Of a stretch of DNA of 64,000 bases, positions 43,262-53,000 are shown piece after piece (positions within the stretch are counted from its first letter, which is position 1; the number at the start of each line of letters is the position of its first letter). Both the position numbers and the translations under genes were made by a program. This DNA comes from a bacterium (GTDB lineage: Bacteria; Vulcanimicrobiota; Vulcanimicrobiia; Vulcanimicrobiales; Vulcanimicrobiaceae): the NCBI GenBank assembly GCA_021832345.1, contig JAKBKY010000001.1, forward strand, positions 396,385-460,384, given 5' to 3'. The notes beneath the pieces are model-generated. The model searched no databases. It was not told the origin of the DNA and saw only the letters and a program-made list of their open reading frames with translations.

Positions 43262-44105
43262 GACTCCCAGGGGCGAGGTCGGCGAGAAAGCGTTGCCGGA
43301 GCGCGCGCACGGCTCGAGCGTGCAGCTCGTGCCCGCTCTTGATAGCGACGATCTCCGCGAGGGGCCAGAGCCCAAGTAAAGAGAGATCGCCGAGCAAATC
43401 CAAGACCTTGTGCCGCACGACTTCGTTCTGCCAGCGCAGAGGCTGCATGGGGCCATCCTGGGTGAAGACGAGTGCATTCTCCAAGCTTCCGCCCAGCGCC
43501 AAGCCACGTGTGCGCAGGGCTTCAACTTCATGCAAATAGCCAAAGGTGCGCGCCGGGGCGATCTGCCGGGCATACTCCTGCGCAGCAATCTCGCCGTCAA
43601 AAAACTGCACCCCGATCGGTGCTGGAAAATCAGCCACAAAACGTACGCGGAAGCGTTCGGAGGGCAGGGCGATCACCAACTGCTCCCCGCGCGCAACGAC
43701 CAGAGGCTGGGTGATGACCAGGAGCGGGCGCGCTCGCGCCTGTTCGAGGATGCCGGCGCATTCTATCGCCTCCACGAACGGGCGGCCACTGCCGTCCAAG
43801 ACAGGAATCTCGGGACCGCGCACGTGGATATCGGCGTTGCTCACGCCCATGGCAAAGAGGGCGGAGAGCAGGTGCTCTACGGTTGAGACGCTGACCCCAT
43901 CTCGACCGATCACGGTCGCTCGCGAGGTATCGACGATATACTCGGCCAGGGCCGGAACGCGCAGATGTCCATCCAGCACAAAGGTGATGCCGGCGTCGAT
44001 CCCGGCTGGACGTACCTCGATGGCGCAGCCGGCCCCCGTATGAAGCCCGACGCCATCGAAAGCACAGGGCCCGCAGAGCGTGGCCTGCGCTATCTCGGTC
44101 GGCAC
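43248..44105 (-). CDS. lpxC: UDP-3-O-acyl-N-acetylglucosamine deacetylase
   Basis: 285 aa zinc deacetylase, the committed step of lipid A synthesis. Motifs: FDGVGLHTG, TVEHLLSAL with zinc ligand H78, RHKVLDLLGDL with H232 and D236, and the catalytic SGHELHA (H259). GTG 44105 puts the zinc His at 78, next to H79 in E. coli; the longer GTG at 44153 would overlap lpxD by 38 bases and add residues without homology. Confidence 0.95.
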   Translation of the reverse strand: MPTEIAQATLCGPCAFDGVGLHTGAGCAIEVRPAGIDAGITFVLDGHLRVPALAEYIVDTSRATVIGRDGVSVSTVEHLLSALFAMGVSNADIHVRGPEIPVLDGSGRPFVEAIECAGILEQARARPLLVITQPLVVARGEQLVIALPSERFRVRFVADFPAPIGVQFFDGEIAAQEYARQIAPARTFGYLHEVEALRTRGLALGGSLENALVFTQDGPMQPLRWQNEVVRHKVLDLLGDLSLLGLWPLAEIVAIKSGHELHARAVRALRQRFLADLAPGSHVRG

Positions 44106-44115
44106 GTTTGGGTGT

Positions 44116-45138
44116 TCAGTCGCGCGCGCGCGACCGTTCGAGGGCTTCGACACGAGCGATTAACTTCGGGAGGTTGCGGAGTTGGACCTCGAACCGAAGA
44201 CGCTCTCGATGCTCGCGGGCGGGAGTCCCGGAGACCATGGTTCCATCGGGGATATCGCCCCATACGTGCGAGCCGCCGGCAATGGTGACGCCCGACCCAA
44301 CCGTGAGGTGTCCCTTGAAACCGACCTGCCCTCCGACGCGAACGAAGTCCCCGATAACGGTGGTCCCCGCGAGTCCGCTCAGAGCTGCGATCGCACCGTG
44401 GCGCCCCACGCGGCAGTTATGACCGATCTGCACGAGATTATCGATCTTCGTTCCGCAACCGATGGTCGTACTGCCGGTCTGAGCGCGATCGATGCACGTG
44501 TTGACACCGACCTCGACATCGTCCCCGAGCACGACGTTGCCTATCTGGGGAATCCGCCGCAGGCGATTCTCCATGAACGCCCAGCCGAACCCTTCGCTGC
44601 CAACCGTGCTGCCGGCATGGAGGACCACGTTGCTTCCGAGGACGCAACGGTCCATAACCCGCGCGTGAGGGTGCAGCCAACAGCTCGACCCGAGCCTCGC
44701 GTCGGGACCGACGTACGCGCCAACGCCGATAATGCTCCCCGGATCGACACATGCGTGCGCCCCAACGAAGGCGTGTGCATCGATGTAAACGTCGTCAGCC
44801 AGGATTGCCGTCGGATCGATGACGGCGCTCGGATGGCGATAGGGCCCCTGTGGTCTCGCCGGCTCGAAGGCCGTCAACAGCGTTGCCAGGGCCGCTCGGA
44901 CGTTGCCGACCACGAGCAAGGGCTTCGAGTATGTCGCACCTTCGACGAGCGCGGTCTCAACGAGGATACCTGCTGCACTCCCCTCAAGCGCCCGTTCCAG
45001 ATATCGCTCGTCCGTGGCAAAGGTCAGGGTCGTATCGTCGGCATCCTCGACCGCAGCGATGCCTGCGATCAAAACGCTCGCATCCCCGACGGTACGACCG
45101 TCGACGCGCGTCGCAAGCTGGGCCAGGGTCCCGAGCAT
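44116..45138 (-). CDS. lpxD: UDP-3-O-acylglucosamine N-acyltransferase
   Basis: 340 aa. N-terminal uridine-binding domain (LATRVDGRTVGDASVLIAGI; LTFATDERYL), then a left-handed beta-helix of hexapeptide repeats with GSTVGSEGFGWAFME and the catalytic His in LVQIGHNCRVG (H240), and a C-terminal helix. It adds the second 3-hydroxyacyl chain in lipid A synthesis. Confidence 0.96.
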   Translation of the reverse strand: MLGTLAQLATRVDGRTVGDASVLIAGIAAVEDADDTTLTFATDERYLERALEGSAAGILVETALVEGATYSKPLLVVGNVRAALATLLTAFEPARPQGPYRHPSAVIDPTAILADDVYIDAHAFVGAHACVDPGSIIGVGAYVGPDARLGSSCWLHPHARVMDRCVLGSNVVLHAGSTVGSEGFGWAFMENRLRRIPQIGNVVLGDDVEVGVNTCIDRAQTGSTTIGCGTKIDNLVQIGHNCRVGRHGAIAALSGLAGTTVIGDFVRVGGQVGFKGHLTVGSGVTIAGGSHVWGDIPDGTMVSGTPAREHRERLRFEVQLRNLPKLIARVEALERSRARD

Positions 45139-45144
45139 GGGTTC

Positions 45145-45552
45145 CTACGAAGAGGGCGAGGGTGACGGTTTCTCGACGATGCCGAGAGCCTTCTCGACCT
45201 GGGCCGTGATACTGACTCCGCCATAGCCCACGCCCTCACGCGTGAGGACGAGCGTCAGGTGTTGTTTGCTTGCGATCTTCGCGGCTGCGTCTCGAACCTG
45301 ATTCGAAAGGTTGCGTTCGATCGTCGCATACTTCACCTGCAGGGCAACGGCCTGGCGAATCTTCTGCTGCTTACCGACCTTGCTCTTGACAAGTGCTTCT
45401 TCTGCAGCGCTGAGGCTCTGCTGTGCCGCATTGTAAGCCGGCCAGTTTGCCGTGATGCGCGACACGTTGACCAAGCCCACCGGGCTCGATGTTCCGCACG
45501 CGGCCAGAAGACAGGCCATACCTAGGGAGGCAAAAACCAATTGCTTTTTCAC
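45145..45552 (-). CDS. OmpH/Skp-like lipoprotein, short
   Basis: 135 aa with a lipobox in LLAACG (Cys 19), then VGLVNVSRITANWPAYNAAQ and a helical stretch with a C-terminal strand LTLVLTREGVGYGG, the Skp fold order. Skp is normally a soluble periplasmic trimer; this one is lipid-anchored. It overlaps the next upstream OmpH-like lipoprotein by 4 bases and directly precedes lpxD, as skp does in proteobacteria. Confidence 0.78.
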   Translation of the reverse strand: MKKQLVFASLGMACLLAACGTSSPVGLVNVSRITANWPAYNAAQQSLSAAEEALVKSKVGKQQKIRQAVALQVKYATIERNLSNQVRDAAAKIASKQHLTLVLTREGVGYGGVSITAQVEKALGIVEKPSPSPSS

Positions 45553-46835
45553 TTGTTTAAACTCTCGATGTCCTTCGTGACTTGATTCGTGAGATCGTAA
45601 CCGCCGCTTGCGGCGATAACGCCTTGGAAAACGACTCGGAGTCCGAGCCTACGCGCGACGCGCTGTGCGTCGTTCCGAACCTGGGTCTCCATCTGACGGT
45701 AAAGAGACACCCGCCGGCGTTCGAGTTTGGCCAGCTCCTGCCCGGCAGCGCCGGTTGCCCCTGCATTCGCGCCGGTAAGGGCGGCATATTGCCGGTCGAT
45801 ATCGGCTTTTGTGCTGTCGTAGTTCGCGATGATCTTCTGTGCTTGGGCTTCGAACTCGCCGGTGAACTGATGGTGAATGGTCTCGATCTTTGCTTTGGTT
45901 GCCGGCGAAAGATTCTGCGGGAGCGGCGCCGGGCCGAGGGCGCGCAACTTTGCCAGCACGGCGTCTCGTTGCATCGCGACCTTGCTCTGAGAATCGCGCT
46001 GAATGTTCTGGGCTTGCTGGGCGATCTGCGCGTTCGTTCTGGCCTGGAGCTGCTTGCCGTATGCCGTCAGGCTTGCCTTATGGCGGTTGCGCATCGCGTC
46101 GATCGCAGCCCGCTCGCGTTGCTCGATGGCTTTGAGCTCACCCTGTAGGCGCTTTTTGGTCGCACCGTCCAGCGCTAGATTCGACAGGCGCGTCTTGATC
46201 GCGACAACCTTTGGCGCATCCTGCTTTGATAACGAATAGGAGAGTTGCGCCTCTCTCTGCTGGTCTTCCATCACGCGCGCCTGATACTTTCGTGCTGCCT
46301 TGAGCTGGATCTGATGCGCGATCTTGGCGATAGTCGCACGATCCTCTCGCACCACGCTCTGCTGATAGCGCACGAAGCCTTGCGTCGCTTGCTTGGCAAT
46401 CGCTTGCGCTTGAGCGGCGGACGTTGCGCCCATCGACTGCCCGGCACGATCTCCCGCGCCCGTGTTCCCCACCGCGGCTAAAGCAGCGGCAATCGCTGCC
46501 CGTTCGCGTTGTTCGTAGTCTGCTCGCGTTTGAGCTAAGATGCGACTCGTTTGTTCGCCTGCCACTTTGAGTTCCTGGGCCAACTGCGTCGTTTGCGCGG
46601 CGATTCCGGCGGTGGAGGGCGGCGGCGACCCGGCGTATTGAAGTTTAACGGCAGCGATGGCGTCGTTGAGCTTCGTAAGTTGCGGGTAGAGGGGATCGTG
46701 CTTGATCACCTGATCGACGCGAACGTACCCGACGCCGCGAATCTTCGCCGAGTTCACATCAACCCGAGCACAGCCGGCCATGAGTGCTGTCAACATTACG
46801 GCAACGACGAGCGCACGTTTATTTGAGAAGCGCAT
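45549..46835 (-). CDS. Long OmpH/Skp-like lipoprotein
   Basis: 428 aa from ATG 46835 (ATG 46844 is possible), overlapping the tandem-Skp gene end. Lipobox LMAGC, then GVGYVRVDQVIKHDPLYPQL (an OmpH-type start) and a very long helical region rich in Gln/Ala/Arg/Lys (about 60-350), ending in LGLRVVFQGVIAASGGYDLT, an OmpH-type closing strand. The helices are far longer than Skp tentacles, suggesting an extended coiled coil. Probably a periplasm-facing lipoprotein of the outer-membrane assembly pathway; function inferred from fold and place. Confidence 0.72.
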   Translation of the reverse strand: MRFSNKRALVVAVMLTALMAGCARVDVNSAKIRGVGYVRVDQVIKHDPLYPQLTKLNDAIAAVKLQYAGSPPPSTAGIAAQTTQLAQELKVAGEQTSRILAQTRADYEQRERAAIAAALAAVGNTGAGDRAGQSMGATSAAQAQAIAKQATQGFVRYQQSVVREDRATIAKIAHQIQLKAARKYQARVMEDQQREAQLSYSLSKQDAPKVVAIKTRLSNLALDGATKKRLQGELKAIEQRERAAIDAMRNRHKASLTAYGKQLQARTNAQIAQQAQNIQRDSQSKVAMQRDAVLAKLRALGPAPLPQNLSPATKAKIETIHHQFTGEFEAQAQKIIANYDSTKADIDRQYAALTGANAGATGAAGQELAKLERRRVSLYRQMETQVRNDAQRVARRLGLRVVFQGVIAASGGYDLTNQVTKDIESLNK

Positions 46836-47622
46836 TTTGGACATCTTTGGTGATGTCCACCCCCCCGAAGACCACGTCGGCACGATCGATCACAACCAGC
46901 AGACCCTTTTTCTTGGCGGCTGCGGCGGTGGCGGAACGGGTCTTGTCGACGAGCGGCTGCAACAACTGCTTCTGCTTGGCCGCAACCTTCTTATTGTACG
47001 ACGCAGCGACCGCAGTTCGCTCTGCGTTGTTCTTGGCCGCGTTGAAGCGTTGCTCGTAGATTTTGCGTTGGGCTTGCACGTACTTGCTGAGCTTCTGGTC
47101 GGCCTCCTTCACCGTGGGCAATGAGTCCAGGGCGTTGTTGTCGACGAAGCCGATCTCGGAGGGTGGCGGCGTTGCCGTCGGTGCCGTGATCGCCTGGCTG
47201 CTCGAGAGCAGCGCCACCACGGCCTTCGTAACGTTCTCTCCGCCGTAGACGACGATGCGCTTGTCGACAACGATGGAGAGGTGGTTCTTCGCGGCCACCT
47301 GTGCAATCGCCATCTGCGTGCGTTCCAGCACAGGTCCCATCAGTTCATTCTGCTTATCCGAAAACTTCTGCTGAAACTCCAGCGCGACGCGCTGGCGATC
47401 CGCATCGGTCTTGGCGCCTTTCATGGCCGCCACGAACTGGCGATCGAGAACCGCCTTGGCTTGAGCCAGTTGAGTATTGGCCTTGGCAAACGTGGGCAGA
47501 CTGCCGACCTGCGCCTGGTTGAGGTACCCCACGCCAGTAAGGTCCGCGGCGATGGCGGCCGGGGTGAGCGCGACGGTCGCGACGGTTGCCGCAAGGCATA
47601 AATGAATAAAACGAGTTTTCAT
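46819..47622 (-). CDS. Exported tandem OmpH/Skp chaperone-like protein
   Basis: 267 aa from ATG 47622 (GGAG upstream). A signal peptide (VALTPAAIAA) precedes two OmpH repeats: residues ~30-145 (GVGYLNQAQVGSLPTFAKAN ... LSIVVDKRIVVYGGENVT) and ~160-267 (EIGFVDNNALDSLPTVKEAD ... LLVVIDRADVVFGGVDIT). Skp trimers normally have one such domain per chain. Encoded 13 bases after bamA, as expected for a chaperone of outer-membrane proteins. Confidence 0.85.
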   Translation of the reverse strand: MKTRFIHLCLAATVATVALTPAAIAADLTGVGYLNQAQVGSLPTFAKANTQLAQAKAVLDRQFVAAMKGAKTDADRQRVALEFQQKFSDKQNELMGPVLERTQMAIAQVAAKNHLSIVVDKRIVVYGGENVTKAVVALLSSSQAITAPTATPPPSEIGFVDNNALDSLPTVKEADQKLSKYVQAQRKIYEQRFNAAKNNAERTAVAASYNKKVAAKQKQLLQPLVDKTRSATAAAAKKKGLLVVIDRADVVFGGVDITKDVQNALLK

Positions 47623-47635
47623 GTCTCTCCGTGTC

Positions 47636-49900
47636 CTAGAAGCTTTGTCCGATCCCGAAGCTCGTATGCCAGCCGTTCTGCCCTCGCCCGAAGTCGATGC
47701 GAACGGTGTGAATACCAAGCTGCGGAAGATCGAAACGGAAACCAAATCCGTAGTCGCCGAGGTTCGTCCAATTCCCAGGATAGCCGACAACGCGATTTGT
47801 AAACGGGTTCAAGAGCGGGACTGCGCCCCGGATCCGATAGCGCAACTGATCGACGAACAGGGCTAAGGTCAACTTTCGATCGAGCGCAATCGGCTGGCGA
47901 AGCTCGACCTGTGCTAAGCCGTAGTCCGTGCCGTAGAAAACGCTGTTATATCCGCGCATCACCTGGTCATCGAAGGTGAAGAGTTCGCTTGGAGGGATCG
48001 TTCCGGTTGTCAAGCCGACTTCGCCGTGCAGGGCCAGGGTTGCATCTTTGAGGACCGGGATGAACTTTGCCGCGTTCAAGAGCGACTTCGTGTACTTGAA
48101 GCTCGACCCCATCCCCGGGGATGAGATCGTCTCCATAAGCGAGCCGTACATCCCATGACGCGGATTAAAGATATTATTTCTGGTGTCGGTCTGCACGCCG
48201 AAATTGAGGTATGTTAAGCGGTAAGGCATGCCCGTATTGACGTTGGCAATGGAACTTGCGGCGATGCCGAAACTGCCGTTGGTCGTGATATTCGACGTCA
48301 AAGGATTAGGCGTAGGCCCAACCAAGACGTTGGGCTGACCTCCTTGGAAGAAGTACGGCGGCGGGGCGACGGTTGAGTTGGAGATCGTCTGCCCGCTCGC
48401 ACCGAGGAGCAGCTGGGTGTAGTAGTTCAGGCGACGGCCAACCTGGACCGTAAGCCCGGCGGCTTTCGCCGTACTGGTGGCGGCCGTGCCGCCGATAGGA
48501 GAGCTCAGTCCGTTGGAATAGAGAGTGACCGGCACCGGAGCCGGTGTGCCGCCGATCGCCGGAGCCGGCGCGATGGTTCCTTGCGTGGAGACGGGGTAGA
48601 TCGGGTAATAGTACGTTGACCCGTTGGCAAAGAGCGTCGCCGAGAGACTGTACTTCTGCGACTGCGGCGTATCGCCGACATAGGGAATCGTCGCAGAGAG
48701 CTGCGAGACGTACGTGCGCACACCGCGTTGGAAGTTCACCTGTACGCCGTTTCCGGTACCGTGGAGGTTGCTATCGGTATATCCGACCGTACCATAGAGG
48801 CCTTGCCCCATGATACCGCCGGAGTATCCGAAACCAACCGATGCCGTTGCGGTACGCTGTTCCGTCACCTGCCAATTGATCGTGATGTCTTGAGGGCGCT
48901 TGGGATTGGGGCCGGCTTTGGGGTTAAAGTTCACTTTTGAGAAGAATCCGGTGTTCTGCAGACGTTCGTAATCCTGTTTGATGGCTGAACGCGTGATGAT
49001 CATGCCGGGCTTGAGCGTCAAGAGGCGGCGAATGACCTGGTCTTTGGTCTTCGTATTGCCGGTGATCTGCACGGCGCCGACCTTCGCAACCCAGATATCG
49101 TACTTCACGTTCGCAGAGTCGTTCTTGAGGTTGATCGATCCGGGATCGATTCCCCCTTCAAAGCGACCGACGATCAGATTGTACTTCTTGTAGATCTTCT
49201 CGATGGCTTTAGCGTCCTGCGAGCGCATCTCGTTGGAGTATTCGACGCCGGGCTTGGCCGCCAACTTTGGAAGGATGGCCGCCGGGGGCAGAATAGGGTC
49301 ACCGCCGATCAAGATCCGGCGAATCGTCAGGCCCTCTTGGACCTGGAGCGTGAGGACGCCCGTCTTCGGATCGAGGTGAAGATCCTTGACATGGGTTGGA
49401 AGCTGCCCCGAGTAGCCGATACGCTCGTAGTAACTGTTGATCTTGAGGACGTCTTGACGGAAGGTATTCGTATTGAAGACCTGGCCCACGGAGGTGTCCA
49501 TCAGCGCCAGCAACGTGTCGCTAGGGACGTGCTTGTTCCCGTGAAAGACGATCTTGGTGATGACCGGATTCTCGACCACGCGATAGGTGATCGCCAGGCC
49601 GTTGGGCCGCTCTCGAATGAGCGGCGGCGCAACGTCGGCAAAATACCCCATGGCGTTCAGACGCGCGAGGTCCGCCGAGATGAGTTTGGGGCTATAGCGC
49701 TCACCCGGTTTGGCCTCGAGGATCGGCAAGATTTCGGACGACGGCACATGGGTATTGCCAACGATGTCGACCGAGATAATCTTCGGCGCGGTCGCCGACT
49801 GTGCCACCGATGCGAGGCACACAATGAGCACGGCGAGGACAAACACGGCACTCGCATACCGCGCGAACGCGGCGCGCGCTCGCCCTTGGTTGCTGATCAT
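47636..49900 (-). CDS. bamA: Outer membrane protein assembly factor BamA
   Basis: 754 aa. Signal peptide (AVFVLAVLIVCLASVAQS), then several POTRA domains (IISVDIVGNTHVPSSEILPI; ITKIVFHGNKHVPSDTLLAL; AVQITGNTKTKDQVIRRLLT) and a C-terminal barrel with the lid motif MRGYNSVFYGTDYG (family VRGF/Y) and terminal Phe (GIGQSF). It inserts beta-barrel proteins into the outer membrane. A Pro/Ala/Gly-rich insertion (TIAPAPAIGGTPAPVPVTL) lengthens one extracellular loop. The first listed in-frame start is TTG 49903; ATG 49900 was chosen. Confidence 0.95.
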   Translation of the reverse strand: MISNQGRARAAFARYASAVFVLAVLIVCLASVAQSATAPKIISVDIVGNTHVPSSEILPILEAKPGERYSPKLISADLARLNAMGYFADVAPPLIRERPNGLAITYRVVENPVITKIVFHGNKHVPSDTLLALMDTSVGQVFNTNTFRQDVLKINSYYERIGYSGQLPTHVKDLHLDPKTGVLTLQVQEGLTIRRILIGGDPILPPAAILPKLAAKPGVEYSNEMRSQDAKAIEKIYKKYNLIVGRFEGGIDPGSINLKNDSANVKYDIWVAKVGAVQITGNTKTKDQVIRRLLTLKPGMIITRSAIKQDYERLQNTGFFSKVNFNPKAGPNPKRPQDITINWQVTEQRTATASVGFGYSGGIMGQGLYGTVGYTDSNLHGTGNGVQVNFQRGVRTYVSQLSATIPYVGDTPQSQKYSLSATLFANGSTYYYPIYPVSTQGTIAPAPAIGGTPAPVPVTLYSNGLSSPIGGTAATSTAKAAGLTVQVGRRLNYYTQLLLGASGQTISNSTVAPPPYFFQGGQPNVLVGPTPNPLTSNITTNGSFGIAASSIANVNTGMPYRLTYLNFGVQTDTRNNIFNPRHGMYGSLMETISSPGMGSSFKYTKSLLNAAKFIPVLKDATLALHGEVGLTTGTIPPSELFTFDDQVMRGYNSVFYGTDYGLAQVELRQPIALDRKLTLALFVDQLRYRIRGAVPLLNPFTNRVVGYPGNWTNLGDYGFGFRFDLPQLGIHTVRIDFGRGQNGWHTSFGIGQSF

Positions 49901-50049
49901 CAACTACTCGTTGTCCCTTGCGGATATATCTGCAGGCGGCCATAGCCGCGGAGTGCGCGCCGCGATAGGCGCGCCGTTTCGACCCGGGTCGCCCTGTTCG
50001 CGCCGGGAGCCGCTGCTCCTTGCAGCTTAAGGAACACTCCTGGGAGATT

Positions 50050-53000
50050 TCACTTAATCCGCTGCTGGAGGGTGAAGCTGAACCCGCTCTGCCCGCCGAT
50101 CGCTTGGCCGACCGGCAAACGAGATATCCCGAAGAGTCCGCGCGATACCTCTGACAGCGTCGAGGGACCGGTCGTAAAGAAGACGGAGAACTCCGCTGCG
50201 GTCTGACGGTTCGGGGCATAGTTCAGCGCAAACGACTGTCGCGCAGGGATGCCGAAGGTTGTCTGGTAGATGGCGGTGACGAAGCGGCTCACCCGCCGCC
50301 GCAGGTTCAGCCCGACATCCCCATAGTAATCCACCGAGAACCCGACGCTGCCCAGGCCCAAGCCCGACCCGAGGACGTTCTCCAGCGGCGCGAGGACCCC
50401 GGAGGTGAACTGCGCGTTGAGGATGTTGAAGGCTTCCTCCCCCACCGTGATGCTGCCGCTGGCGCTCTGCGTGAGTACCCCGGGCAGGAGCGCTCCCGTC
50501 CCCGGCGCAGGCGCGCCGCGCAAGGTCTGGATCGAGGCGTTGGGAATGCCCACACCTGAGTTCCCTGCGTCGAAGGCGATGCCGTTGACAAACCCGCCGA
50601 GCGGAGCCAAGAGCGCGATGATCTGGTCGCGGGTGTAACCCGGCGGATTCGAAGAGAAGCTGACCGCCAGGTGGTTGACCGGCCCCCGCACGGCGATGCG
50701 AATGTCCGCCGTACCGTAAGGGTTGCGCGCCTGGTTGGGATCCGGATTGACGACATGGGTCGAACCGACCGCTCTGACCGTTGGAATGAGCCCGCCCTCC
50801 GGAGTGAAGCTCAGCGTCCCTCGCCGTAAGAGGAAGGCCCGGTCGAAGTAGGTGACCGTCCCGCTCGTCGCGGTGAATTTGCCGTCCAAGCGCGGCGAGC
50901 CGAGCGTCCCGGCAACCTGAATGCCCCCGCGTCCGCTGAAGTCTAGCCCGGCACCGTAGCCATTCCCCCGAACTTGAACATTGCTCGCAGCCTGCAGGTC
51001 CAAGTGGAGCTTCAGGCCGGCGAGCCCGGGTGGCAGGCCCCCGGCTGCGCTCTGCGAGCCGGCGGCCAGAAACGCCGAGAACGGGATGACCGTATCGCGG
51101 AAGGTCGCCGCCCCACGTAACGTGGGCGCGGCACCCAAGGCGCGCTTGAGTGTCAGCTTGGCGTCGACGCTGCCGGCGGCATAGTTCGGCACGTTGAACC
51201 CCGCGTTTTGGGCAACCGCGTCGAGACGGTAGCTCGGCGCCTCGGGTGCCGCCATGCCGCGAGAGAACGCCACCCGGCCGCGCGCGGTGATTCGCCCCGC
51301 GCCCATGCCGGCGGCAAATGCGGTCAAGGTTGCCTGCGAGCGTGCAAACTGTAGCCGGGCGCTCGCGCCTGCGATCGGCACCCTCTCAAGGTTGCTGCTG
51401 TAGCGTCCGCCGGAGAGGGTGACCTCTCCGAAGAGCTGCGGCGAGGCCACGCTGCCGCCGATGCCCACGTGGCCGTTGACGCTGCCTGCGAGCGCTGCTC
51501 CGGGCCCGAGCAGGCTTGCGAAGGTGGCCGGATCGAGGTTTTGAACGGCCACATCGAGACTGATCGGGCTGCCCGAGGGACCGAGCCGAAAGGGGTCGAG
51601 CTGGAGCGGCAGGGTTCCGGCCAGGGTTGCCGATCCATGCACGAAGGTCACCCCGGCGTCCTTGACCTCGATCCGACGCCCATGCAGCACGACGGCCCCG
51701 AAGAGCGAGGCCACCGGTACGCCGTAGAAGGCAGCGTTACGGGCATCGACCGCACCCCTGAAGTGGGGCGAGTGCGGCGTTCCCGTCACGCTCGCCGTCG
51801 CCTCAAAGTGCCCGGCCACCGGGAGATTCGTCTTCATCGTCTGCGCCAAGAGATGCGCTAAGCTATCGGTGCTCGCATGAATCTCCAACTTCAGCGGATC
51901 GTCCAACCCCAACCCAAAGCTTCCGCTCCCCTGGGCGTCGAGCGCGGAGGTCACCAGATCCGCCTGCGCAATCTCGACCCGCGACCCGCGGCTGTGCAGC
52001 GATACCCGCAACGAGCGGATCGGCACACGCCTGAAGACGCCATCGTCCAGCTTCGCAGAGACGGCCCCCGCGAGGGCTGGATACCGGCCACGAACATCTC
52101 CGTGTGCATCGAGTCGACCGAGCAGCGGCACCTGGGGGAAGCCCAGTGCCGGCAGCCAGGTGGAGAGATCCAGATGAGAGAGATTCGCATTCACGTTGTA
52201 GGTCGAGGCCATCACCAGGTGGGCCAAGCTCGTCGGTTTCGCCGCCAAGATGCTCCCGTTGGCGCGGAGGAACCCATGTGTGCCGCCGACATCCAGCGAG
52301 CCCGAGATGGTGTTCCTGCGGCTGAGCCAACTCGCCCGCGTGTTGCCGATCGGCAGCGCCAAGTACCGCAGGCCTTGGATATCGACGGCGGCGTTGCTCG
52401 CCACCCGGCGGCCGCCAAACGCCAGCCCTACGCGTATCGAGCCCGTTCCGGCAAGCGTACACCCTGTGTCGAAGAAGTTATCGAAATCGCTCAGGTCGGC
52501 ACGACGGCTGACGAACGAAAACCGGCCGCCGCCCGACCCGTAGGCGCCGGAGACGTGGACCCGCGTAGAACCGAACGTGGCGATGCCGTTGGCCGCAGCC
52601 ACCGCACCGGATGCGACCCGCAGGTCGGCTGCGCCATCGACGAACGGCAGCCCGTTGATCGATCCGGCGCCCAAGCGGACGGGGCCCGCCAGGCGCGCTT
52701 GGGTTCCCAGGCCGTCTAGGCGCAGGTCACCGCCGATGGAAGCCTGGCTGCGATCGCTGGGCAGAGCAAAGGCATGGAGTGTGGAGGCAAGATCGGCCTC
52801 CGGTACCCGGACCTGAAAGGCATAGGTCGGTGCGCTCCCACTCAATCCCGCATACCCGGTGATGAAGCCGGGGACCGGGCCAAGGTAACCGACGCCGCGC
52901 TCCACCGTCAACCGGCGGCCATCGAAGGCGAGATGGGCGGTCCCGCCGACCCCGAAGGTGCCGTATCGGCCCGCTCGCAGGACGACGACGCCTTGAAACC

